Part shown: piece by piece, positions 1 to 5,760 of the stretch | Layout: each line of letters begins with the position of its first letter | Position numbering within the stretch: position 1 is the first letter of the stretch | Assembly (NCBI GenBank): GCA_903853515.1 | Contig: CAINTU010000168.1 | Span: 1 to 7,079 of the forward strand | DNA length: 7,079 bases | Reading direction: 5' to 3' | Source of the DNA: an uncultured Micrococcales bacterium | Lineage (GTDB): Bacteria; Actinomycetota; Actinomycetes; Actinomycetales; Microbacteriaceae | The notes under the pieces: model-generated | Databases searched by the model: none | Seen by the model: only the letters and a program-made list of their open reading frames with translations | What the model was told of the DNA's origin: nothing | Program-made: the position numbers and the translations under genes

Positions 1-818
1 AGCTTCGCCGACTTCTGATTCCGCGCGACCCAGATGATGGGCGCGATGTGATTATGGAAATCAAGGCGGGTGAAGGTGGCGCAGAGTCGGCACTATTCGC
101 AGCTGATCTTTTGCGCATGTACATTCAATACGCCAACTCAAAGGGTTGGAAGACTGAAATCCTTGATAAAAACGAGTCAGACTTGGGCGGCTATAAAGAC
201 GTTCAGATCGCCATCAAAGGCAATTCTTCTGACCCGGCTCAAGGCGTTTGGGCGCACCTAAAGTACGAAGGTGGCGTGCACCGCGTGCAACGTGTGCCTG
301 TGACTGAAACGCAGGGGCGCATTCATACTTCGGCTGCCGGCGTTCTGGTTTTTCCTGAAGTTGACGAGCCAGAAGAAGTTGAGATTGCCGCTAACGAGAT
401 TCGCGTTGATGTTTTTCGTTCTTCTGGCCCTGGTGGTCAATCGGTTAACACCACCGACTCTGCCGTGCGCATCACCCACTTGCCAACTGGCATCGTAGTT
501 TCAATGCAGAACGAAAAGTCGCAGTTGCAAAACCGTGAGGCAGCGATGCGTGTTTTGCGTGCTCGCATTCTCGCCGTGCAGCAAGAGGCTCTTGAGGCCG
601 AACAGTCGGCAGCGCGAAAGTCTCAGGTGCGTTCGGTCGACCGTTCTGAGCGCATTCGCACATACAACTTTCCTGAAAACCGAATTGCTGATCACCGCAC
701 CGGTTACAAGTCTTATAACCTCGACCAGGTCATGGATGGCGCTCTCGAACCGGTAGTTCAATCAGCTATCGCCACCGACGAAGAAGCGCGCTTGGCAGCT
801 CTGGGCAACCAGAACTAA
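1..818 (+). CDS. prfA: Peptide chain release factor 1 (RF1), 5' end missing
   Basis: RF1 recognises UAA and UAG in the ribosomal A site and triggers release of the finished peptide. The open frame runs in from the left edge: the first full codon is at base 3 and encodes LRRLLIPRDPDDGRD, so the GTG at 48 is internal and not the start. About 271 codons are visible of a usual ~360, so roughly the first 85-90 residues lie outside. The codon-recognition tripeptide is PVT at 297-305, the RF1 type (P-x-T) rather than the SPF of RF2. The catalytic GGQ is at 432-440 in the context SSGPGGQSVNTTDSAVR. The C-terminal RSERIRTYNFPENRIADHR stretch is also typical of RF1. The gene ends in TAA, whose last A is the first base of the prmC ATG. 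The call is secure. Confidence 0.97.
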   Translation, partial: LRRLLIPRDPDDGRDVIMEIKAGEGGAESALFAADLLRMYIQYANSKGWKTEILDKNESDLGGYKDVQIAIKGNSSDPAQGVWAHLKYEGGVHRVQRVPVTETQGRIHTSAAGVLVFPEVDEPEEVEIAANEIRVDVFRSSGPGGQSVNTTDSAVRITHLPTGIVVSMQNEKSQLQNREAAMRVLRARILAVQQEALEAEQSAARKSQVRSVDRSERIRTYNFPENRIADHRTGYKSYNLDQVMDGALEPVVQSAIATDEEARLAALGNQN

Positions 819-1678
819 TGCAAATAAAGCAAGCCGTCGATGGCGCTGCCACCAGGTTTGCAGCTCTCGGCATCGAGCAGGCGAGTGTTGACGCAGAACT
901 TTTAGCGGCTCACGTCTTGCGGGTTTCGCGCGGTGAGCTTGGTGCAAAAATGGTGATCGGCGATGGCTTTGATGATAAGGCGCATGAATCGTTTTTGGCT
1001 TTGGTCGAAAAGCGCGCAGAGCGCCTGCCACTTCAGCATCTGACTGGGGTCGCCTTTTTTAGACAACTTGAACTTCAGGTTGGCCCTGGGGTTTTTGTGC
1101 CACGCCCAGAGACCGAAGTCGTTGCGGGGCTTGCGATCGATGCACTTGCTGTTTTTCTCAAAGACGTTCAATCACCCATTGCTGTCGATCTTGGCACCGG
1201 CAGCGGCGCAATAGCGTTGAGCGTTGCCCACGAAGTGCCTCAAGCAAAGGTTTTTGCTGTAGAGCTGAATCCAGAATCGATTGGGTACACCAAAATGAAT
1301 TTTGGTCGCTACGGTGCCAACGCCACGCTAATCGAAGGCGACATGGCTGATGCTTTCGAAAACCTGAACGGCCAGGTGAATGTGCTGGTCTCGAACCCGC
1401 CATATATCCCCATCGACATGGTGCCAAAAGATGTCGAGGTGCAGCTGCACGAACCATCGCTCGCTCTCTATGGCGGGGCAGATGGCATGTCGGCTGTGCA
1501 CACGGTTCTCGCCGTTGCCAATCGGTTGCTGGTTTCTGGCGGCAGGCTTTTTATCGAGCACGCCGACATCCAAGGCCCACTCACCAGACGACTTGCCACC
1601 GAGGCCGGGTTTATCGATGTTTTGACACACCAAGATTTGGCTGGCCGCGACCGTGCACTGTCGGCAACCAAACCTTAG
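818..1678 (+). CDS. prmC: Release factor glutamine N5-methyltransferase PrmC (HemK family)
   Basis: This is an S-adenosylmethionine-dependent methyltransferase that methylates the glutamine of the GGQ motif in release factors, the motif seen in prfA just upstream. The protein has 286 residues, a normal family length. An N-terminal helical domain (about 1-85) is followed by the conserved VFVPRPETE at 92-100, the SAM-binding DLGTGSG at 124-130 and the catalytic NPPY at 193-196 in VSNPPYIPID. A C-terminal IEHADIQG resembles the family's EHG..QG region. The ATG at 818 shares its A with the prfA stop (TAATG), so it is probably translated by coupling to prfA. PrmC was formerly misnamed as a haem-synthesis protein (HemK). 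The NPPY and SAM motifs together with the neighbour leave little doubt. Confidence 0.95.
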   Translation: MQIKQAVDGAATRFAALGIEQASVDAELLAAHVLRVSRGELGAKMVIGDGFDDKAHESFLALVEKRAERLPLQHLTGVAFFRQLELQVGPGVFVPRPETEVVAGLAIDALAVFLKDVQSPIAVDLGTGSGAIALSVAHEVPQAKVFAVELNPESIGYTKMNFGRYGANATLIEGDMADAFENLNGQVNVLVSNPPYIPIDMVPKDVEVQLHEPSLALYGGADGMSAVHTVLAVANRLLVSGGRLFIEHADIQGPLTRRLATEAGFIDVLTHQDLAGRDRALSATKP

Positions 1679-1697
1679 TTGCACAATACTTAAAGCA

Positions 1698-1703
1698 GAA
1701 AGG
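1698..1703 (+). promoter_or_regulatory. Ribosome binding site for the tsaC/sua5-type gene
   Basis: GAAAGG lies 8 bases before the ATG at 1712, in the short 33-base gap after prmC. It supports that start and shows that, unlike prmC, this gene has its own ribosome entry. No promoter of its own is evident in the gap. Confidence 0.6.
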
Positions 1704-1711
1704 CGCGTTAG

Positions 1712-2407
1712 ATGAAAAAAGTTTTTGACTGTTCGGTTGACACCGATTTGCTCACCGGCATGCGCCTAGCCAAAATAGCCATTGCTCGCGGTCAGCTCGT
1801 GGTTTTACCCACCGACACCGTCTATGGCCTAGCCGCTGATGCGTTCAGCGCTGAAGCCGTTCAGGCTCTGCTTGACGCTAAGGGGCGCACCAGGCAGTCA
1901 CCGCCGCCTGTGTTGGTGCCAAATATCAAAACTGCGCGAGCTCTAGCCGAGTTTTTGCCACAGGCTTTCATCGATTTGGCAGAGACATATTGGCCTGGGG
2001 CATTGACCATGATTGTGCGTGCACAACCTAGTTTGACCTGGGATCTCGGTGAGACAAAGGGCACAGTTGCGCTAAGAATGCCAGATCACAAGATTGCTTT
2101 GGCGCTGCTAGAAGAAACCGGGCCGCTAGCTGTTTCGAGTGCAAACCTAACCGGTGAACCGGCGGCGACGACAAGTGCACAGGCTGAAGGTTATTTGGCA
2201 GATGCTGTCGAAGTTTTTCTTGATGGTGGCCCAAGCCCTAAGGCAGAAGCATCGACAATACTTGATTTGACCGCTTTGCAGGCAGAAAACTCAAAAACCG
2301 AATTGGGCCCAGCCTCAGGCAAGGTGCGCATTGTTCGTCGCGGCGCATTGAGCGCGGCAAAAATCCGTGCGGTCATTGGCGATCTTTTAGAAGATCAAGA
2401 TAACTAG
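1712..2407 (+). CDS. tsaC: L-threonylcarbamoyladenylate synthase (YrdC/Sua5 domain)
   Basis: Enzymes of this family condense threonine, bicarbonate and ATP to threonylcarbamoyl-AMP, the donor for the t6A modification at position 37 of ANN-decoding tRNAs. The 231-residue protein contains the YrdC-domain landmarks PTDTVYGLA (33-41), the K-x-R signature KGR (57-59), PPPVLV (65-70), YWPGALT (93-99), the S-x-N signature SAN (143-145) in SSANLTGEPAATT, and a closing STILDLT...VRIVRRGAL (181-213). It is longer than a bare YrdC domain but much shorter than two-domain Sua5 proteins (~340 residues), so it is TsaC-like in architecture, although many databases would label it Sua5. An AAAGG-type ribosome site precedes the ATG. 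Its TAG stop overlaps the GTG of the next gene. The tsaB, tsaD and tsaE partners are not in view. Confidence 0.92.
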   Translation: MKKVFDCSVDTDLLTGMRLAKIAIARGQLVVLPTDTVYGLAADAFSAEAVQALLDAKGRTRQSPPPVLVPNIKTARALAEFLPQAFIDLAETYWPGALTMIVRAQPSLTWDLGETKGTVALRMPDHKIALALLEETGPLAVSSANLTGEPAATTSAQAEGYLADAVEVFLDGGPSPKAEASTILDLTALQAENSKTELGPASGKVRIVRRGALSAAKIRAVIGDLLEDQDN

Positions 2408-3513
2408 TGCGCGCCTATTTGCTTTTGATGGCGATCTCTGCGGTCGTCACTTATCTAGCAACGCTTTTGGTGCGCAAGGCTGCACACAAATACAGCATTT
2501 ACCCAAAAGCGATTCGTGACCGAGACATGCATTCAAAACCCACTCCGCGAATTGGCGGGGTGGCTATGTTTCTCGGCTTTTTGGCTGCGATCAGCATCGC
2601 GTCACCGATTGGCTGGTTTCAGGTTGTCTTCGATGACCCAGCGCCGATCATCAGCGTTGTTGCTGCCAGCGCCATCATCATGATCGTTGGAGTATTCGAT
2701 GACCTTTATGACCTTGACTGGACTATCAAATTGGCTGGCCAGTTTTTGGCGGCAGGCGTGTTGGCGTTCAATGGGGTGCAGATAGTTTCTCTGCCGATTT
2801 TTGGCATCACAATCGGATCATTTGGCGTGAGTTTCGTAGTAACTGTCTTTTTAGCGGTGCTAATTATGAACGCCGTCAATTTCATCGATGGATTAGACGG
2901 ATTGGTTGCTGGGGTAGTGCTAATTGGCACCACCGTGTTTTTTGCCTACAGCTACCTTTTGGCGCAGCAAGTCTCACCAACCAACTATTTCAACCTGGCA
3001 ACTTTGATTAGCGCCATCGTTATCGGCATGTGCATCGGCTTTTTGCCCCACAACTGGCGCCCAGCCAAAATCTTCATGGGCGATTCAGGTGCCATGTTGC
3101 TCGGGCTGCTAATGACCACATCGGCACTGACTGTGACCGGGCAGATTGACCCTGCCACGCTCAAACGCACCGACTTAGTGCCGGCTTTCTTGCCGCTCTT
3201 GCTGCCGGTTGCGGTGTTGCTTTTGCCGCTTTTAGATTTTGGACTAGCCGTAGTGCGCCGACTCGCCGCTGGCAAGTCACCGTTTAGCGCTGATCGAAAG
3301 CACCTGCACCACCGCTTGCAAGATCTAGGCCACTCTCACCTCGGTTCGGTGTTGGTTTTCTATTTTTGGTCGATAAGTGTTAGCTGCACCGCGCTTTTGC
3401 TCTTTCTCACCAGCATCGAAGATGCTCTGCTGTTTGGTGCCGTCATGACTTGCGCATCGTTGTTTTATACGTTGTGGCCAGTCATCAAGCGTCGCAGGGC
3501 TCGGGTGGCCTGA
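2407..3513 (+). CDS. wecA: Polyprenyl-phosphate GlcNAc-1-phosphate transferase, WecA/TagO/MraY superfamily
   Basis: This membrane enzyme family moves a sugar-1-phosphate from a UDP-sugar, most often UDP-GlcNAc, to undecaprenyl or decaprenyl phosphate. It starts a lipid-linked wall glycopolymer on the cytoplasmic face. The 368-residue protein is strongly hydrophobic with about 10-11 membrane segments. Visible superfamily motifs are HSKPTPRIGG (42-51), the metal-related GVFDDL with D98-D99, NFIDGLDGL (158-166), MGDSG (224-228) and HLHHRL (299-304). The His-rich motif points to the WecA/TagO branch rather than MraY. The GTG start shares its G with the tsaC stop (TAGTG); the next in-frame ATG, codon 8, would cut into the first membrane helix. 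The gene order matches mycobacterial Rv1302. The exact sugar and the polymer made cannot be read from the sequence. Confidence 0.9.
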   Translation: MRAYLLLMAISAVVTYLATLLVRKAAHKYSIYPKAIRDRDMHSKPTPRIGGVAMFLGFLAAISIASPIGWFQVVFDDPAPIISVVAASAIIMIVGVFDDLYDLDWTIKLAGQFLAAGVLAFNGVQIVSLPIFGITIGSFGVSFVVTVFLAVLIMNAVNFIDGLDGLVAGVVLIGTTVFFAYSYLLAQQVSPTNYFNLATLISAIVIGMCIGFLPHNWRPAKIFMGDSGAMLLGLLMTTSALTVTGQIDPATLKRTDLVPAFLPLLLPVAVLLLPLLDFGLAVVRRLAAGKSPFSADRKHLHHRLQDLGHSHLGSVLVFYFWSISVSCTALLLFLTSIEDALLFGAVMTCASLFYTLWPVIKRRRARVA

Positions 3514-3941
3514 TGTTTGACTCGGTTTCTAGCGTCTTGAAGCGTGCTCTGTTCTTTGGCTTTGCCGCAAGTGCAGTTATTGCTCTGATTGGTTCGACAC
3601 TTGGATACCTGTTGGCCGGCCAGTCTGGCCTGGCAGCTGGGCTAATCGGCGCAGGGTTGGCTTTTGCGTTCTCTGGGCTGACTGCCCTGAGCATGCTGAT
3701 CGGCCACAGGTTGCCGCTCGGGGCTTTCTTTGCCGTGGTGATGGGTGGTTGGCTCATCAAGATCGTGGCGTTCATGATTTTGGTTGCAGCGCTGCAACGT
3801 GCGTCCTGGTTGACTGGCATGTCGAGACCAGTGTTTTTCTTCGCTGTTGTGTCGGCGATTCTCTCAAACCTGGTGGTTGACGCCTTGGTCGCCTTTCGTT
3901 CGCGTGTGCCCAGCATCGATGAGCCAAAAAGTTCAAAATAG
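3513..3941 (+). CDS. Small four-helix membrane protein, AtpI-like (ATP synthase protein I position)
   Basis: This is a 142-residue protein with four hydrophobic segments at roughly 12-34, 40-63, 70-94 and 105-127, and a short charged C-terminal tail. Its position directly before atpB, small size and GGWLIKI segment at 78-84 fit the AtpI-like / Rv1303-type proteins found ahead of actinobacterial ATP synthase operons. In other bacteria AtpI helps assemble the c-ring; whether this protein does so is inference. The start is taken as the ATG at 3513, which overlaps the wecA TGA by one base (TGATG). The frame stays open upstream to 3450, but that would overlap wecA by 64 bases and add a hydrophilic stretch unlike the family. 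It is followed by about 200 bases without a clear gene. The family assignment rests on position and topology more than on a diagnostic motif. Confidence 0.75.
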   Translation: MFDSVSSVLKRALFFGFAASAVIALIGSTLGYLLAGQSGLAAGLIGAGLAFAFSGLTALSMLIGHRLPLGAFFAVVMGGWLIKIVAFMILVAALQRASWLTGMSRPVFFFAVVSAILSNLVVDALVAFRSRVPSIDEPKSSK

Positions 3942-3996
3942 TCGCTCTGCAGTCGTCAAATTCGTCTGGCTCAGCCCGATTTTGATGTGATTTTGC

Positions 3997-4005
3997 TGAT
4001 AACAT
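3997..4005 (+). promoter_or_regulatory. Candidate extended -10 promoter for the atp operon
   Basis: TGA followed directly by TAACAT makes a TGn-extended -10 box in an AT-rich patch downstream of the AtpI-like gene. A good -35 at 17-base spacing is not evident; TTGATG at 3982-3987 is too close. Transcription would begin near 4012, giving a leader of about 85 to 130 bases depending on the true atpB start. The call rests on sequence resemblance and location only. Confidence 0.35.
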
Positions 4006-4085
4006 TTAGGCATCGCTGGTTCTAAAGACTGGTCGAACCCCGCACCGTAAATCGCCGCAAGGTTTTATTGTCTTGCCCCGAAACT

Positions 4086-4089
4086 GGAG
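4086..4089 (+). promoter_or_regulatory. Shine-Dalgarno-like GGAG that may set an upstream atpB start
   Basis: GGAG lies 6 bases before a CTG at 4096 that is in frame with atpB. It is 54 bases before the GTG at 4144, too far to serve that codon, and no comparable site is seen near 4144. This makes it the main evidence that atpB may begin at a non-standard codon. Confidence 0.4.
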
Positions 4090-4143
4090 TTCACTCTGTT
4101 AGCTCAAACGATTGGTCTGCTTAGCAAAGTAGCCGTTGCTGCC

Positions 4144-4938
4144 GTGCCAGCCGGCGGTTTTGAGCCACCTTCAATCGATGAGTTCTACCCAGAAGCAGTT
4201 CTATTTGCGGGAACACCTTATGAGATGAATCGAATCATGTTGATTCGCATCTTGGTGATCACACTTTTGGTTGGCTTGCTTTGGGCTTGGTCAAACACTT
4301 TCGCAAAGTCTTATAAGAACAAGCAATATGTTCCGAGCCGCTTTCAGTTGATGGGTGAAATCTCGGTTGGCTTCGTTCGCAAGAGCATCGCGCACGACCA
4401 GCTTGGTGAAAAAGATGGCGACCGCTTCTTGCCGCTTCTGACCACCATTTTCTTTATGGTGCTTGGCATGAACATTACAGGCATTATTCCCTCGCTCAAC
4501 ATTGCGGGCACATCGACAATCGGTCTGCCACTGGTGCTTGCTCTCGGCGCATACGTGACCTTCATTTATGCCGGCATCAAAAAGCACGGTGTCAAATTCT
4601 TCAAGACCGCTCTTTTGCCGTCAGGCGTGCCGAGCGTTTTCTTGCCCCTAGTTTTCTTGATCGAGTTGCTTTCAACTTTTATTTTGCGCCCGGTTACTCT
4701 GGCTTTGCGTTTGACCATGAACATGGTTGCCGGGCACTTGCTTTTGGTGCTCTGCTTTTCAGCAACTCAATTCTTTTTCTTCGAAGGCCAAGGATTCCTT
4801 AAGGTCATGGGTGCCGGCACCTTTACCTTCGGTTTCGTTTTCACGCTTTTCGAAATCCTGGTCGCATTCTTGCAGGCCTATGTATTCACACTTCTGACAA
4901 CGGTCTACATTCAGTTGGCCTTGGCAGATGATCACTAA
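4144..4938 (+). CDS. atpB: F1Fo ATP synthase subunit a
   Basis: Subunit a forms the two proton half-channels beside the c-ring. From the first standard codon (GTG 4144) it has 264 residues, a normal length, with several membrane helices. The conserved entry FEPPSIDEFYPE begins at residue 6. The essential arginine is R189 in LALRLTMNMVAGH, equivalent to E. coli Arg210. H198 and E237 occupy the places of E. coli Glu219 and His245 with the two residue types exchanged, a pairing also seen in mitochondrial subunit a. The C-terminus (LQAYVFTLLTTVYIQLALADDH) is typical. Only the start is doubtful: the frame is open back to 4051, the added residues are hydrophobic (LLAQTIGLLSKVAVAAVPA), and a GGAG precedes a CTG at 4096. 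The coordinates given here use the conservative GTG. Confidence 0.95.
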   Translation: MPAGGFEPPSIDEFYPEAVLFAGTPYEMNRIMLIRILVITLLVGLLWAWSNTFAKSYKNKQYVPSRFQLMGEISVGFVRKSIAHDQLGEKDGDRFLPLLTTIFFMVLGMNITGIIPSLNIAGTSTIGLPLVLALGAYVTFIYAGIKKHGVKFFKTALLPSGVPSVFLPLVFLIELLSTFILRPVTLALRLTMNMVAGHLLLVLCFSATQFFFFEGQGFLKVMGAGTFTFGFVFTLFEILVAFLQAYVFTLLTTVYIQLALADDH

Positions 4939-4945
4939 ACCCCTC

Positions 4946-4952
4946 GGAAGGA
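4946..4952 (+). promoter_or_regulatory. Strong ribosome binding site of atpE
   Basis: GGAAGGA lies 7 bases before the atpE ATG and is the best Shine-Dalgarno sequence in the window. This suits the need for many more c subunits than other Fo subunits, since each complex contains a ring of them. Confidence 0.75.
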
Positions 4953-4959
4953 AAAACAA

Positions 4960-5202
4960 ATGCATCTAGTCGCAGCAGCAGCCGCAGCAACTACCACCGG
5001 TAGCCTCGGAAACGTTGGCTATGGTTTGGCAGCAATCGGTGCCGGTATCGGTATCGGTCTTGTTGTTTCAAAGACCATCGAGTCAATCGCTCGTCAGCCT
5101 GAGCTAGCTTCGCGCTTGCAGGTCACCATGTGGATCGGTATCGCTTTCACCGAAGCGCTTGCGTTGATCGCTTTGGCAACCCCATTCATCTTTGGCGCAT
5201 AA
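4960..5202 (+). CDS. atpE: F1Fo ATP synthase subunit c (proteolipid)
   Basis: Subunit c forms the rotating membrane ring that carries protons. The 80-residue protein is a two-helix hairpin. Helix 1 holds the glycine packing motif G27-x-G29-x-G31-x-G33, the cytoplasmic loop holds the invariant RQP (45-47), and helix 2 holds the ion-binding carboxylate E65 in GIAFTEALALIALATPF. The extra ligands of sodium-binding c subunits are absent: I32 replaces the Gln before the last glycine of the motif, and A66 follows the Glu instead of Ser. Proton coupling is therefore expected. The N-terminus carries a run of alanines (5-10) before the first helix, giving a slightly longer outer tail than in E. coli. 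The gene starts 21 bases after atpB with a very strong ribosome site. Confidence 0.97.
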   Translation: MHLVAAAAAATTTGSLGNVGYGLAAIGAGIGIGLVVSKTIESIARQPELASRLQVTMWIGIAFTEALALIALATPFIFGA

Positions 5203-5205
5203 GGA
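5201..5205 (+). promoter_or_regulatory. Ribosome binding site that decides the atpF start
   Basis: AAGGA overlaps the end of the atpE stop codon. It is 7 bases from the ATG at 5213 but only 4 from the in-frame TTG at 5210, which favours the ATG. Confidence 0.65.
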
Positions 5206-5212
5206 CTAATTG

Positions 5213-5758
5213 ATGTCTGCACGAATCATCGGAATGTTGGCAGCAGAGGCCCCAAACCCTCTATTGCCAAAGACCCCAGACCTGATTTGGTCGTCGGTCG
5301 TTTTCGCGATTCTGCTTGCCGTTTTTTGGTTCAAGGTTTTGCCGAGCTTCAAAAAGAATCTCGACAGCCGAACCGAAGCAATCGAAGGCCGCCTTCAGGC
5401 AGCTGAAAAGGCGCAGGCTGAAGCCGCAGCAAAGACTGCCAACATCGAGGCAGAGCAGGCAGCTGCTCGCACCGAGGCAGCTTCTATTCGCGAGGCAGCC
5501 AGGGCAGAAGGCGCATTGATCATTGCAGAGATGCGTGAGCAGGCAGCGCAAGAAGCCGGCCGTCTAACCGAGCAAGCCAAGGCCCAGATTGAAGCAGAAC
5601 GTCAATCAGCAATCATTTCGCTTCGCAGCGAAGTTGGTGCCCTAGCGGTTGACCTTGCTTCTAGCGTGGTCGGCGCAAGCCTAAAAGACGACAAGAACTC
5701 GAACCATATGGTTGAGCAGTTCTTGGCCGAAATCGATAGCAAGGCAGGCAAGAACTAA
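5213..5758 (+). CDS. atpF: F1Fo ATP synthase subunit b
   Basis: Subunit b is the peripheral-stalk subunit that holds F1 against rotation by linking subunit a to delta and alpha. The protein has 181 residues from the ATG at 5213. A short N-terminal stretch is followed by one membrane helix at about 23-43 (DLIWSSVVFAILLAVFWF), then a long Ala/Glu/Gln-rich charged helix from about 50 to 145 that should form the coiled-coil stalk. The C-terminal part (SLRSEVGALAVDLASSVVGASL) is the usual delta-contact region. It starts 10 bases after atpE and ends 2 bases before atpH. It is a separate b gene with no sign of the fusion of a b-like domain to delta seen in mycobacteria. Confidence 0.95.
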   Translation: MSARIIGMLAAEAPNPLLPKTPDLIWSSVVFAILLAVFWFKVLPSFKKNLDSRTEAIEGRLQAAEKAQAEAAAKTANIEAEQAAARTEAASIREAARAEGALIIAEMREQAAQEAGRLTEQAKAQIEAERQSAIISLRSEVGALAVDLASSVVGASLKDDKNSNHMVEQFLAEIDSKAGKN

Positions 5759-5760
5759 GC

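Larger units (their letters stand above)
3942..4143 (+). other. Non-coding or leader stretch before atpB
   Basis: This is the only gap longer than about 35 bases in the window. It contains a candidate extended -10 element (3997-4005), two weak hairpins (GGTTC/GAACC at 4018-4039 and GCAAG/CTTGC at 4057-4076) and a GGAG at 4086-4089. From 4051 onward the frame is open and continuous with atpB, so its right-hand part may be atpB coding sequence. No tRNA or known riboswitch shape is recognisable. Confidence 0.55.

Noticed and set aside
48..56. GTG at 48 or ATG at 54 as the start of prfA
   Set aside because: The frame is open to the left edge and encodes the expected upstream RF1 sequence (LRRLLIPRDPDDGRD), so these codons are internal and the gene is cut by the window edge.
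3450..3512. Upstream start for the AtpI-like protein at 3450
   Set aside because: It would overlap wecA by 64 bases and add a stretch unlike the rest. The ATG at 3513 has the same one-base overlap geometry as the other junctions.
3485..3916. Long antisense open frame (143 codons) opposite the AtpI-like gene
   Set aside because: It mirrors codon bias on the other strand, is polar and low in complexity, and has no recognisable motif or ribosome site. The same holds for the other minus-strand frames in the window.
3964..3983. Possible intrinsic terminator after the AtpI-like gene: GGC-TCA-GCC hairpin with outer pairs, followed by TTTT
   Set aside because: The core stem is only three pairs with a mismatch beside it and the T run is four bases, too weak to call. 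It also sits just ahead of the candidate promoter, where an AT-rich patch is expected.
4018..4039. GGTTC...GAACC resembling part of a tRNA T-arm
   Set aside because: The 12-base loop and the lack of acceptor, D and anticodon arms around it exclude a tRNA.
5395..5580. Repetitive GCA/GAG-rich stretch as a DNA repeat
   Set aside because: It is the Ala/Glu/Gln-rich coiled coil of subunit b. The low complexity is at the protein level and no exact repeat unit is present.
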